Shown piece after piece: positions 52,191 through 61,634 of a stretch of 64,000 nt of DNA. Origin of the DNA: Sphingobacterium puteale (GTDB lineage Bacteria; Bacteroidota; Bacteroidia; Sphingobacteriales; Sphingobacteriaceae); assembly GCF_003627955.1 (NCBI RefSeq), contig NZ_RBWS01000020.1:1-64000 (forward strand), given 5' to 3'. The notes below the pieces were generated by a model. The model saw nothing but the letters and a program-made list of their open reading frames with translations. It did no database searches and had not been told where the DNA came from. Within the stretch, counting starts at the first letter, position 1; each line of letters begins with the position of its first letter. A program made the translations under genes and the position numbers.

Positions 52191-52398
52191 AAACCAATGG
52201 AAATACTTTGTTTTTTTAAAGTATTGACCTTAATAATTACATTTTATTATTTTTTTGATATCTCGTAAGACGAGATGAGTGAAGAGAAAAGCGATATCAA
52301 ACAGACATTGGTTTATTGAATTTGTAAATTCCTAGTCCTATAGGTTTTTTAATAGTTAGTGTGATTTTATGGCGATACTCCCCGTATCGCCTTATTTT
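52191..52398 (+). ncRNA. Candidate structured small RNA
   Basis: A promoter, a 208-nt ORF-free segment with nested pairing, and a terminator in the right order. Pairings: AAACCAATG (52191-52199) with CATTGGTTT (52306-52314) closes the 5' part. Inside it, AATACTTT (52202-52209) pairs with AAAGTATT (52218-52225) and ATCTCGT (52260-52266) with ACGAGAT (52270-52276). GATATC occurs at 52257-52262 and 52293-52298 as an alternative. Then GAATT/AATTC (52318-52331) and the terminator hairpin at 52371. A closed first domain that starts at the transcript end recalls 6S-like RNAs, but I see no sequence match to any RNA family I know. The following 144 bp (52399-52542) hold nothing I can support. Confidence 0.4.
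52371..52398 (+). terminator. Terminator of the candidate small RNA
   Basis: GGCGATAC (52371-52378) with GTATCGCC (52384-52391), a 5-base loop, then TTATTTTTT. Confidence 0.85.
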
Positions 52399-52542
52399 TT
52401 GTCTTATTACGCGCTGTCTCTGTCGCCTTTATTTAGAGTATTTACACATCCGGAGAGCACGGTCAGGGACTCACTCTCATTTCTTTTTTAGAGATCTCTA
52501 CACCTGCTAAAACCTCAGCAACGACAGCAACAATTGCGGATC

Positions 52543-53256
52543 CTATTTGAATGCGACGAAAGAGGCAAAACACAAATTTTTATGCAATACATCTATATTT
52601 TTAAATCCGACTTTTGCCAATAGCTCAAGCTGATATACCAACGGCCTCGGTGTGTCCTCATGTTCGATATAGGCAAAGACATGATCGCGATATGCTTCAT
52701 TTTGCAAATTCGTTAAGTAGGCTCCATATTTTTCGCGATAGATCAGCTGCTGGAGAGACGCACTATTTTGTTCGATTAGATCGAAAATCCATACACTACC
52801 ACCACTTTTGAGTAATCTAAAAAGTTTCTGGAATGCAGTCTCCCAATCCTGATCGTCCCGTAGATGATGTAATACCGCCGTCGCAATTATTACATCATAT
52901 TTTCCCTCGGACAGATCAGCCTGTCGAAAATCGCTTTTCACCTGATGCACCCGTCCACTGGTAAGTGCTCCGACACGTTCTTTAGCACGTTCTAACATCG
53001 GTAAACTCAGATCAACTAAGGTAACATCTGGATTGGAACTGACTTTTTGCAATAATTTGACATCATAGTTACCTGCACCGCAGCCAATATCCAATACCTG
53101 CTCGAGCCCCGGGTAAAGGGATGAAATTGCATCCGTTATAAGTTCCATATTCCACACGGCATCCAATGTCGTCGCCTGCCCCGTCTCTAAATTAGCAAAC
53201 CGTTCAACATCCTTGTCAAATCGCGTTTCAATCTCCTGTAATGTTGCTTTATTCAT
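52543..53256 (-). CDS. Class I SAM-dependent methyltransferase
   Basis: A 237-residue methyltransferase. SAM motif I is VLDIGCGAGNYD (about residues 54-65), the acidic strand-2 end is VDLS, and the motif IV region is YDVIIATAVLHHLRDDQDW. The C-terminal half is helical with many aromatic residues. Substrate not deducible, though a small molecule is likely. It is divergent from the LysR gene at 53453, so the intergenic 196 bp may carry a shared control region. Confidence 0.87.
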   Translation of the reverse strand: MNKATLQEIETRFDKDVERFANLETGQATTLDAVWNMELITDAISSLYPGLEQVLDIGCGAGNYDVKLLQKVSSNPDVTLVDLSLPMLERAKERVGALTSGRVHQVKSDFRQADLSEGKYDVIIATAVLHHLRDDQDWETAFQKLFRLLKSGGSVWIFDLIEQNSASLQQLIYREKYGAYLTNLQNEAYRDHVFAYIEHEDTPRPLVYQLELLAKVGFKNIDVLHKNLCFASFVAFK

Positions 53257-53452
53257 AGTAATATATTTATTTACGAGCTGACTATGCTCTGTTGTCTTTC
53301 AATGACTACATCGTATCCGGATCGTTTTGAAAAGCATGTCGGGCTTTTTCCGATAAGATAGGATATATAAATTTTAATTATTTAAAGGTAGTGTTAACTC
53401 GAATTCATTAAAAATATTTATTTTGTCATCGATTCATACCAAAAAAGTATCA

Positions 53453-54337
53453 ATGGAAATCAGACATCTTATTTATTTCAAAACAGTAGCCGAGGAGCTT
53501 CACTTCGGAAGAGCAGCCGAGCGTTTATTTATGTCCCAACCACCGCTCAGTAGACAGATCAAAGATCTTGAAGATGAGCTTGGTGTTATTCTCTTCTTCA
53601 GAACAAACAAAAGGGTGGAACTGACCGAAGCCGGTAAATACTTTTTGGAAGAGGTCATCGAAATCCTTCAAAATTTAGAGCATAGCAAAACAATCACAAA
53701 ACAGATCCATAACAATATCTCAGGGGAATTTAAATTAGGTTATATCAGTTCCACACCAAAACAGATGTTGGCAACAGTATTGAAACAGATTCAGCAAAAA
53801 TTCCCCTATCTACGGGTCAGCCTATTTGAGACATCTACACAAAAACAAAAAGCAGCGTTAGAAAACGGAAAATTGGATCTCGGAATTATGCGTGCGCCCA
53901 TATACGCTAGCGAGCTCCTGATCACACCGCTGTTCGAAGACCCAATGGTCATTGTGGGATCCACAGCAGTAGACTTCAAGGATATCAATTTTTTCAACGA
54001 GAATTTCATCTCCTTCAACCAAAAATACGCCTCTGAATACCATCGCTTAACAATCAATACTTGTAATCGCATGGGATTTGAACCCAAGATTGTGCACCAG
54101 AGCAATTCCATGTCTTCGATCCTCGAATTGGTATCACAAGGCTTAGGATTAGCTGTAGTACCAGCATCTACGATAAAACAGTATCCCCATCTGAAATTAA
54201 AAATTATGAAACTCGATGATATAGATAGCAAAACAGAAGTTATTTTGGTTTCCAATATAAAAAGTAAGAACAGTGCGCTCGGAGAGTTCATTCAATGTAT
54301 TCAAAAGGAATACCTTAAATTTAATAAAGCATATTAA
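53453..54337 (+). CDS. LysR family transcriptional regulator
   Basis: A 294-residue LysR-type regulator. The winged helix-turn-helix is at residues 1-60 (RHLIYFKTVAEELHFGRAAERL, MSQPPLSRQIKDLE). The periplasmic-binding-protein-like effector domain spans about 90-290. The ATG at 53453 gives the canonical MEIRHL start; the frame is open ten codons upstream. A divergent methyltransferase gene and a co-directional serine hydrolase gene (30 bp downstream) are the two possible targets. Effector unknown. Confidence 0.9.
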   Translation: MEIRHLIYFKTVAEELHFGRAAERLFMSQPPLSRQIKDLEDELGVILFFRTNKRVELTEAGKYFLEEVIEILQNLEHSKTITKQIHNNISGEFKLGYISSTPKQMLATVLKQIQQKFPYLRVSLFETSTQKQKAALENGKLDLGIMRAPIYASELLITPLFEDPMVIVGSTAVDFKDINFFNENFISFNQKYASEYHRLTINTCNRMGFEPKIVHQSNSMSSILELVSQGLGLAVVPASTIKQYPHLKLKIMKLDDIDSKTEVILVSNIKSKNSALGEFIQCIQKEYLKFNKAY

Positions 54338-54367
54338 AAAAAGGACTGGTTTGTCCCGATTCAAACA

Positions 54368-55504
54368 ATGAAAAAAACCATCATTTCCCTTCTTCCATTA
54401 ACACTGTTGCTCCCCGTACTATTGTTCGGACAGCGGGCATCAGAAATTGACCAGAAATTGCAGGCCATTATGCAGCGCTATCAAGCGATAGGATTGAGTG
54501 TCGTACTCGTCAAAAACAACCAGATTGACTTTCATAAAAACTATGGTTACAAAAATATAAAAGACAAAACCCCATTACAGGAAAACGACATCTTCCGGAT
54601 AGCTTCCATATCAAAGTCATTTACCGCCACGGCTTTTATGCAACTCTTAAAACAGGGCCTCTGTTCTTTAGATGATGATTTCGGGGATCTAATCGGTTTC
54701 CCGATTAGAAATCCAAACTACCCTGAGGTAAAAATCACCCTGCGGATGGTACTTTCCCACACTTCCAGTATGAATGATAAAAACGGTTATTTTAACCTGG
54801 ATGTGATCAACCCGTCCAAAAATCCGAACTGGAAAGATTCATACAACAGTTATGCCCCGGGCAGCCGATATCAGTATTGTAATCTAAATTTTAATATGGC
54901 GGGAGCCGTATTGGAGAAACTGACACAGATGCGTTTTGATAACTATATCTCCAAAAACATTCTCAAGCCATTGCAGCTTTATGGTGGATATTGTGTTGAC
55001 TCACTGGATCATTCAAGATTAGTCCCTTTATACTCATTCGATGAAAAAGCTAATTTTATAGAAGAAGCAAATGCCTATGCTCCAAGACGCGATGAACTTG
55101 CAACTTATCACCTGGGCTATACGACTCCGATACTCTCTCCCACTGGTGGTATGAAAATATCAGCACTCGATCTCGCAAAATACATGCTCATGCACATGAA
55201 CTATGGTACGACCAAAGGGAAAAAAATAATGGATAAAAAATATGCAAAGATCATGCAAACGGCGGTTAACAAGCAATCTGGTTATGGTCTCGCGATCATG
55301 AACGAAAGCAGCATTATTCCCGGCCTCACCCTAACGGGGCATACGGGATCTGCCTATGGATTATACAGTGCGCTATTTTTTAATCCCACAAAAAAATATG
55401 GATTCGTAGTGATCACCAACGGTTGCAACTTGCCAGATAGCGATAATTTCAATCCTTTGCTCAAAGACTGTATCCAAGCCCTATATGATAGCTTTATAAA
55501 ATAG
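54368..55504 (+). CDS. Serine hydrolase, class C beta-lactamase/DD-peptidase fold
   Basis: A 378-residue exported enzyme (signal peptide about 1-21). Catalytic marks: SxxK at Ser80-Lys83 (SISKS), YxN at Tyr170-Cys-Asn172 (YQYCNLN), and HTG in LTGHTGSAYG replacing the KTG of true beta-lactamases. HTG is common in esterases and D-amino-acid peptidases of this fold, so beta-lactam hydrolysis is uncertain. The gene is 30 bp downstream of a LysR regulator on the same strand. Confidence 0.88.
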   Translation: MKKTIISLLPLTLLLPVLLFGQRASEIDQKLQAIMQRYQAIGLSVVLVKNNQIDFHKNYGYKNIKDKTPLQENDIFRIASISKSFTATAFMQLLKQGLCSLDDDFGDLIGFPIRNPNYPEVKITLRMVLSHTSSMNDKNGYFNLDVINPSKNPNWKDSYNSYAPGSRYQYCNLNFNMAGAVLEKLTQMRFDNYISKNILKPLQLYGGYCVDSLDHSRLVPLYSFDEKANFIEEANAYAPRRDELATYHLGYTTPILSPTGGMKISALDLAKYMLMHMNYGTTKGKKIMDKKYAKIMQTAVNKQSGYGLAIMNESSIIPGLTLTGHTGSAYGLYSALFFNPTKKYGFVVITNGCNLPDSDNFNPLLKDCIQALYDSFIK

Positions 55505-55594
55505 GCTGAAGTCTAAGGACAAAGTCTGACTGTCTGCCTCAAGCAGGAAAGAAAACAATTAAATGGATAGCAACTTCCATAACAACGCATAAAA

Positions 55595-55629
55595 ATACCC
55601 CCAAATAGTATTCGACTTTTTGGGGGTAT
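55595..55629 (-). terminator. Terminator of the glutathione peroxidase gene
   Basis: ATACCCCCAAA (55595-55605) with TTTGGGGGTAT (55619-55629). Read leftwards it ends in TATTTTTAT, which suits the minus-strand gene; the convergent serine hydrolase may use it too. Confidence 0.8.
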
Positions 55630-55654
55630 CGTATCGTTGAGCGTATGGATTGAT

Positions 55655-56179
55655 TTATTTTTTATTCTCAACCCAGTTTACAATTGCCGGATCCAATGGA
55701 TTGGTTGCTGATCGAAAGCGGTGTACCAATTGACCATTTTCATCAATCAGGAATTTTTCAAAGTTCCATTTGATATCGCCGGTAAAATCCGGATTGTTTT
55801 GTGTGATCAAATATTTAAATAATGGCGAAATCTGATCACCTTTCACATCTACCTTTTCTGCCATTAAAAAATCCACACCATAATTCTGCTCACAAAATTC
55901 TTGAATCTCGGTGTTGGAACCCGGCTCCTGTTGTCCAAAGTTATTCGCTGGAAAACCAATGATCACCAATTTATCGCCAAAGGTCTTGTGTAGTTCTTCC
56001 AGGTCTTTATACTGTTTCGTAAAACCGCATTTAGACGCTGTATTGACGATCAAGATTTTCTTGCCTTTGAAATCGGACATTTTCACTTCCTGCCCATCCA
56101 GGGTCTTAAAAGTGAAATTATAAATTTCGGGATTGCCAAATAACATTGACATATACACCATAATAGTTGCTATAATCAT
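55655..56179 (-). CDS. Glutathione peroxidase-family thiol peroxidase
   Basis: A 174-residue enzyme that reduces hydroperoxides. The active-site Cys51 is in TASKCGFT (Cys, not Sec), the conserved Gln is in FGQQEPG and the Trp is in WNFEKFLID. As in bacterial thiol-dependent members the FPCNQF motif is altered (FPANNF), so thioredoxin or another thiol may be the electron donor. The first 15 residues are hydrophobic and may be a weak signal or a start too far upstream; Met10 or Met12 would give a normal cytosolic form. It lies 11 bp after the kinase gene. Confidence 0.93.
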   Translation of the reverse strand: MIIATIMVYMSMLFGNPEIYNFTFKTLDGQEVKMSDFKGKKILIVNTASKCGFTKQYKDLEELHKTFGDKLVIIGFPANNFGQQEPGSNTEIQEFCEQNYGVDFLMAEKVDVKGDQISPLFKYLITQNNPDFTGDIKWNFEKFLIDENGQLVHRFRSATNPLDPAIVNWVENKK

Positions 56180-56190
56180 ATTTTTTTTGT

Positions 56191-57057
56191 TTAAAGACTC
56201 AACAATGAGTTACTCTCTCTTTCCAATACTGCATTGAACAATTCATTTATAGGGGACTTGAGGATTGTTCCGACCTTAATCTGATGCGTTTCACACACTT
56301 CTCGTAATAATAAATCAAAACTGTAAGCAATTGACCCCACAAAGTGACACTCATACTGATTGTAATCAGCATAAGTTAAAATAGATGCCTGAACGAACTC
56401 TTCAAAACCTCCTTTTACCAGGTCGATGATAAATGGATGGGTAATATTATCAGACATGAAAGGCGCAAAAGATGCTAAAAAAGCATTTGGTCGTTCTTTC
56501 TGGTACACGTTTTTTATAACAATCTCTTTATTAATGCGGTATTTGACCGCAAATTTCTCGTTCAGATCTTTCGGCATACGCCCGTAAAGAAATAAACGAA
56601 GAAGCTTTTTCCCAAAATAGGCCCCAGAGCCTTCATCTCCCAACACATAACCGTTGCCGTTATGCGAAGGCATCAACTCTTCGCCATCAAAAAAACTCAG
56701 GTCCGATCCTGTGCCAAGCGTGGCAACATATCCTTTTTTATTGCCACAGGTTGCCAGCGCACATCCGAAAAGATCATTCTCAACAGCGATATAGGCATTT
56801 TCGAACAAGGGAGTCAAGGCATTTGAAACCATTTCACGGCGATCTGGGGTAATGCAGCCAGCTCCAAAAAAATAAAGCTCCGTAACCTCATCCGCATAAG
56901 GTATTATTTCGGGTATCTCTTTAATAACCCGTGTAATTTCTTTTTCGTTAACGAAAAAAGGATTGAGTCCATTTGTACTGAACGAAATAGGTGCGCTGTC
57001 GGGCAATTCCAATTTCCAATCTGACTTTGACGAGCCACTATCAACAACTAAGATCAT
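56191..57057 (-). CDS. BadF/BadG/NagK-type ATPase (N-acetylglucosamine kinase-like)
   Basis: A 288-residue member of the sugar kinase/Hsp70/actin superfamily in the BadF-BadG group, which includes N-acetylglucosamine kinases. Phosphate 1 motif LVVDSGSSKSDWKL is at residues 3-16, a second nucleotide motif VATLGTGSDLSFF near 115-128, and GYVLGDEGSGAYFGKKLL is typical of the NagK-like members. Recovered cell-wall GlcNAc would be a sensible substrate. It leads a two-gene operon with the glutathione peroxidase. Confidence 0.85.
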   Translation of the reverse strand: MILVVDSGSSKSDWKLELPDSAPISFSTNGLNPFFVNEKEITRVIKEIPEIIPYADEVTELYFFGAGCITPDRREMVSNALTPLFENAYIAVENDLFGCALATCGNKKGYVATLGTGSDLSFFDGEELMPSHNGNGYVLGDEGSGAYFGKKLLRLFLYGRMPKDLNEKFAVKYRINKEIVIKNVYQKERPNAFLASFAPFMSDNITHPFIIDLVKGGFEEFVQASILTYADYNQYECHFVGSIAYSFDLLLREVCETHQIKVGTILKSPINELFNAVLERESNSLLSL

Positions 57058-57260
57058 ACAAATTCTTGATTATTTTCCCCTGATAAACTAGTGTATCAAA
57101 TATACGAAAATTACGTCCAAACTGAAACGACGGTTCTTAAAGAAAATACGTATCTTGGATTTTTTATGTGATATCTTTACAATCTAATGAAACTTTTTAA
57201 ATCAATTAAAGTCTGACGGATTTAATGAACTATTGAAGAACCAATAAAACATTTTTTTGT

Positions 57261-57292
57261 TTTGATTTAAGCATAAGATAATTTTAATTTTG
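57261..57292 (+). promoter_or_regulatory. Promoter of the M61 peptidase gene
   Basis: TTTG (57261-57264), 20 bases, TAATTTTG (57285-57292), 25 bp before the ATG. Confidence 0.7.
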
Positions 57293-57317
57293 TAAGCGCA
57301 TACTAAAATCATCTTTC

Positions 57318-59063
57318 ATGGATAGTGACCATTTAAATATACCCATAATAAACTTTGAGGTATCTTTTCCAGAAGTACAGGCTCATTACATTAACGTAAA
57401 TATGAGCATAAAAAAACTCAATCAGCCTTATGTTGATCTCAAAATGCCAGTTTGGTCGCCAGGCTCCTATTTAATTCGTGAATATGCAAAAAATGTAGAG
57501 CGATTTAAACCTGTTGATACTGATGGAAATCCCGTTCCCTTCTGCAAAATTTCAAAAAATACCTGGCGTGTTACAACAAATGCACTGGATCAGCTGCATA
57601 TAAGCTATGCCGTATATGGCTTTGAAGTTTCTGTCCGCACGAATTTTTTTGACAGCGACCACGCATTTATAGTTCCAACAGCCACATTTCTACATATTGA
57701 CGATTATATCAACATTCCTTCGCGAATTGTTATCGTGCCAAAAGAGACTTGGAAAAGTATATCAACGGGACTGGAACGACTGACACAACATACTTTTCAT
57801 GCACCTAATTTTGATGTTTTATATGATAGTCCGATTGAAGTAGGAAATCAGGACATCTGGAAGTTTCAGGCTGCGGGAGTAGAACACGAGTGTGCCATGG
57901 TAGGCGGTGGATCCTATGATAAAGAACGCCTTACAAAAGACATTACACGTATTGTGGAAGAAGAAACCCGTATCTGGGGATCAAATCCCAATAAACGTTA
58001 CGTCATCATCACCCACAATTATCAGTCTGGTGGCGGGGGGCTTGAACACCTCAACTCCACGGTATTGGGTGCGTCGAGAAATGCCTACCGAAATGAAAAT
58101 AGCTACAAAACATACCTGAGTCTCGTTGCCCATGAATATTTTCATTTATGGAATGTAAAGCGACTTCGCCCTAAAGCACTGGGACCGTTTGACTATGATA
58201 GAGAGAACTATACCACGGGCTTGTGGATCATGGAAGGTTTCACCTCATATTACGACAATTTAATCATTAAACGCTGTGGATTCTACGATGAAAAGGAATA
58301 CCTGACATTATTGGCAAATGATTTCAATATTGTCCTGAACCGTCCCGGGCATGAAATACAATCCGCGGCAGCATCGAGTTTTGACACTTGGATCAAATAT
58401 TATAGGCCGGATGAAAATGCAATCAATTCCTCCATCTCCTATTATAATAAAGGAGCAATGCTTACAGCATTACTGGACATCAAAGTCATCGCAGCTACAG
58501 ATGGAAAAATAAAATTGGATGATATCATCCGGGCGGCTTACGAAGAGTTTTTCTTAAACCTCAACCGTGGATTTGAAGAAAACGAATTCCAGAACCTTGC
58601 GGAACGTATTGCCGGCACTTCACTGGATGACATATTCCAGGCAGCCCACCAGGACGGTGAACTCGATTACAATGCCTACTTCAATTTGGTGGGCTATGAA
58701 ATTGTAGACAGCAACAAAGATAAGGATGCCTTAACGTTGGGCATCACGACCAACAAAATAGATGGACTGATCAGCATCGCGACAGTTGAAAAAGGAACTG
58801 GCGCCTATGATGCGGGATTGAGCGTGAAAGATGAATTGATTGCAATAAATAATGTCAGATTAGATGTAAAAGACAAGGAGATGGATTTCATTACACAGCA
58901 TGCTGCTGACGGCGACCTATTGAATTTCCTTATTGCAAGAGATGGGATCGTGCGGGAAATACCGGTCCAAATCAGGAAGAACAACAAGAAAATCTATGAG
59001 ATCCGCCAGCTAAAAGACCAGACTTTCTTACAGGAGCTGCTGGGAAAAATCTGGATGGCCTGA
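57318..59063 (+). CDS. M61 family metallopeptidase with PDZ domain
   Basis: A 581-residue peptidase of the glycyl-aminopeptidase family M61. The N-terminal beta domain (about 10-180) leads to the zinc site HEYFH at 272-276 followed by WNVKRLRP and WIMEGFTSYY, whose Glu is the third ligand. Residues about 465-560 form a PDZ-like domain (GLISIATVEKGTGAYDAGLSVKDELIAINNVRL). No signal peptide is seen at the ATG used, so it may be cytosolic. The gene is alone between a strong promoter and a 40-bp palindrome. Confidence 0.92.
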   Translation: MDSDHLNIPIINFEVSFPEVQAHYINVNMSIKKLNQPYVDLKMPVWSPGSYLIREYAKNVERFKPVDTDGNPVPFCKISKNTWRVTTNALDQLHISYAVYGFEVSVRTNFFDSDHAFIVPTATFLHIDDYINIPSRIVIVPKETWKSISTGLERLTQHTFHAPNFDVLYDSPIEVGNQDIWKFQAAGVEHECAMVGGGSYDKERLTKDITRIVEEETRIWGSNPNKRYVIITHNYQSGGGGLEHLNSTVLGASRNAYRNENSYKTYLSLVAHEYFHLWNVKRLRPKALGPFDYDRENYTTGLWIMEGFTSYYDNLIIKRCGFYDEKEYLTLLANDFNIVLNRPGHEIQSAAASSFDTWIKYYRPDENAINSSISYYNKGAMLTALLDIKVIAATDGKIKLDDIIRAAYEEFFLNLNRGFEENEFQNLAERIAGTSLDDIFQAAHQDGELDYNAYFNLVGYEIVDSNKDKDALTLGITTNKIDGLISIATVEKGTGAYDAGLSVKDELIAINNVRLDVKDKEMDFITQHAADGDLLNFLIARDGIVREIPVQIRKNNKKIYEIRQLKDQTFLQELLGKIWMA

Positions 59064-59120
59064 CGGGACTATTCCGGAGACGATTACACATCATGACACT
59101 TTAGTCACCGGCAATCATTT

Positions 59121-59160
59121 AAACAGCCCCGGCAAAAATATATTTTTGCCGGGGCTGTTT
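59121..59160. terminator. 40-bp perfect palindrome between convergent genes
   Basis: 59121-59140 is exactly the reverse complement of 59141-59160, with a CAGCCCCGGC core and A/T flanks. It can serve as a terminator in both directions for the M61 gene and the barrel gene. Confidence 0.88.
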
Positions 59161-59162
59161 AT

Positions 59163-59663
59163 TTAGAACTTATATCTCACCGAAAAACCAATCGGATCGA
59201 ACACTTTGATGCTCGACTCATTCAAAAAGTCAAAATAGGGTTTTACATCCAGGGAAATCTGAAATGGAGCCTGAGGAATATTATATTCAATCCCCACGAT
59301 ACCGTCTATACTTAAATTAAGATGGGAGTCAAACGAATAGCGCTGCCCCGCTATAATTTTATCCTTTTCTTTGTAAGAACCGATACTTCCACCAAAGCCA
59401 TAGTACCAATTTAGACCTGCTGTCAAAGGTTTGTAAATCTCGTATAATCCAACGACACGAAATCGTCGATAATTGGAATTGCTCTGAATACTCATAATAC
59501 CTTCCAAAGCGTGATTCGAATTAAGCGTATGACGGTAAGTAATTCCTTGAGCAGAACCAAATCGCCCTCCAATAGCGCCTCTATTATCCAACTGAGCTAC
59601 AGCTTTATTGGACAATGCACCAAACATCAGCATTCCACCGACAGCCAAAAATATTTTTCTCAT
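59163..59663 (-). CDS. Small outer-membrane beta-barrel-like protein
   Basis: A 166-residue exported protein (signal peptide MRKIFLAVGGMLMFGALSNKAVAQ). The mature part shows alternating strands (RFRVVGLYEIYKPLTAGLNWYYGFGGSIG, IDGIVGIEYNIP) and ends in VRYKF, the terminal aromatic of Bam substrates. Similar in size and layout to the protein at 24592-25068. The frame extends 16 codons upstream, but the ATG at 59663 puts the signal peptide at the N terminus. Confidence 0.75.
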   Translation of the reverse strand: MRKIFLAVGGMLMFGALSNKAVAQLDNRGAIGGRFGSAQGITYRHTLNSNHALEGIMSIQSNSNYRRFRVVGLYEIYKPLTAGLNWYYGFGGSIGSYKEKDKIIAGQRYSFDSHLNLSIDGIVGIEYNIPQAPFQISLDVKPYFDFLNESSIKVFDPIGFSVRYKF

Positions 59664-59832
59664 AAAAATTGAACGCGTTATATGCTTCTTTATATATACC
59701 AAAAGTAACAATTACAGCTATAACGACACAATGTTTAATTTGTTATGACATTAATCCCAATATCAACAACTTTATTTCTGATATTTTTTTTATATTTAAG
59801 TCAATAGTGGTAACCAAATAAACTCAAGTGAT

Positions 59833-61599
59833 ATGGGCAGAATTTTTGACTTTATAACCTTATATAAAGAAAAATACGCAAAGGACATTATGGTGGCAGG
59901 CCGAGATGCCAGTGGCAGCTGGAAAACGTATTCCACCAAAGAATATATAGCAGCAATTGACACTTTGAGTAGGGCACTACTAAAGTTGGACCTGAAGAAG
60001 GGGGACCGTGTGGGAATAATGTCCGGGAATAGGCCTGAATGGAATTTGGTTGATTTTGCCTGCAATCAAATAGGACTTGCAACTGTACCCCTCTATCCTA
60101 CTTTGTCGGCACAGGACCTGTCATTCATCGTCAACGATTCGGATGTCAAAGTACTATTTGTAAGCAATAAAGAATTGACTGCACGTATTGGGCAAGCAAT
60201 CAAAGAACATGGCATACAGCCACAGGTGTATACCTTTGACCAGATTGAAAATCATACCCCTCTAAACGAATTAATAGCCAGTGCAGTAGATGAAACCACT
60301 GATCTATCCGCCCATCGCGATAGCGTCACGGAGGATGACCTGTTGACCTTAATTTATACTTCAGGAACTACAGGACGTCCAAAAGGGGTGTACCTCTCGC
60401 ATAAAAACGTATACAGCAATGTCATGGCCTGTAATTATTTGATACGGGAGGATTTTAAAACCGCACTTAGCTTTCTTCCGCTATGCCATATTTTTGAGCG
60501 CATGGTGGTGTATATGTACTACTCGAAAGGTATCCAAATTTACTTTTCAGAAACCTTGGATAATGTGGTTGCCGATATCAATGATGTAAAACCAGACGTC
60601 TTTACCACGGTACCGCGCGTACTGGAAAAGGTCTATGACAAGATTATTGAAAAAGGCAAAGCGCTCACCGGAATTAAAAAGAAGTTGTTCTTCTGGGCCG
60701 TGGACTTGGGGCTAAAATTTCAGGAGCCGGGTAAAAATGGACTATTCTATAATTTGAAACTAGGTATTGCCCGCAAACTCATTTTTTCTAAATGGCAAGA
60801 AGCCTTAGGCGGCAATATTAAGATTATCGTATCCGGTGGAGCAGCGCTTCAAGAGCGCTTAGCACGCATATTTTGGGCAGCTGACCTGAAGGTACTTGAA
60901 GGCTATGGCCTAACAGAAACTTCGCCAGTTATTGCCGTAAACTCCTATTTACCAAATGGGTTAAAATTTGGAACAGTTGGAAAGCCGCTTAAAAACCTTG
61001 ACGTAAAAATCGCTTCAGATGGTGAGATTCTTGTGAAAGGTCCTAGTATTACTACCGGATATTATCAAAATGAGGAGGCCACGAAAGAAGCTTTCGATGA
61101 AAATGGATTCTTCAAAACCGGAGATATCGGCGAAATTACTCCGGATGGTTTCCTAAAAATCACGGACCGGAAGAAGGAGATGTTTAAAACTGCGGGCGGA
61201 AAATACATTGCTCCCCAGTCTATCGAAAATAAATTAATGGAATCCACTATGATCGGACAGGTCATGGTGATCGGTGAAAACAAAAAATTCCCGAGCGCAC
61301 TGATCGTTCCCGCCTTTGATGTCCTTTCAAAATGGGCCGCTCAAAAAGGAATATCCAGTAATTCCAATGAAGAAATCATCAAAAATCCTGAAGTTATTCA
61401 AAAATATCAAGACGAGATAAACCGATTATCAAGTAACTTTGGCCATTGGGAGATTGTCAAGAAATTCGTTCTCCTACCAAAAGAATGGACAATAAATGAG
61501 GGCCAGCTGACCCCAAAATTAAGTTTGAAACGAAAAGTTATTTTAAAAGAGAATGAAGCCGCGATCGACAAATTGTATATAGAGCAGAATCAAGAATAA
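59833..61599 (+). CDS. Long-chain fatty acid-CoA ligase (AMP-forming)
   Basis: A 588-residue acyl-CoA synthetase of the ANL superfamily. The P-loop-like motif LIYTSGTTGRPKGVYLSHKN is at about 174-193. Further motifs are the substrate-region GYGLTETSP and the hinge DGFLKITDRKKEMFKTAGGKYIAP. The C-terminal domain includes the catalytic Lys near the LKRKVILKEN end. FLPLCHIFERM and TTVPRVLEKVYDKI are typical of the long-chain (FAA1-like) subgroup. It activates fatty acids for oxidation or lipid synthesis at the membrane. The YihY gene follows 35 bp later. Confidence 0.94.
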   Translation: MGRIFDFITLYKEKYAKDIMVAGRDASGSWKTYSTKEYIAAIDTLSRALLKLDLKKGDRVGIMSGNRPEWNLVDFACNQIGLATVPLYPTLSAQDLSFIVNDSDVKVLFVSNKELTARIGQAIKEHGIQPQVYTFDQIENHTPLNELIASAVDETTDLSAHRDSVTEDDLLTLIYTSGTTGRPKGVYLSHKNVYSNVMACNYLIREDFKTALSFLPLCHIFERMVVYMYYSKGIQIYFSETLDNVVADINDVKPDVFTTVPRVLEKVYDKIIEKGKALTGIKKKLFFWAVDLGLKFQEPGKNGLFYNLKLGIARKLIFSKWQEALGGNIKIIVSGGAALQERLARIFWAADLKVLEGYGLTETSPVIAVNSYLPNGLKFGTVGKPLKNLDVKIASDGEILVKGPSITTGYYQNEEATKEAFDENGFFKTGDIGEITPDGFLKITDRKKEMFKTAGGKYIAPQSIENKLMESTMIGQVMVIGENKKFPSALIVPAFDVLSKWAAQKGISSNSNEEIIKNPEVIQKYQDEINRLSSNFGHWEIVKKFVLLPKEWTINEGQLTPKLSLKRKVILKENEAAIDKLYIEQNQE

Positions 61600-61634
61600 C
61601 AATTTGCACGATTATTGGAGCTGTTAATCTTATT

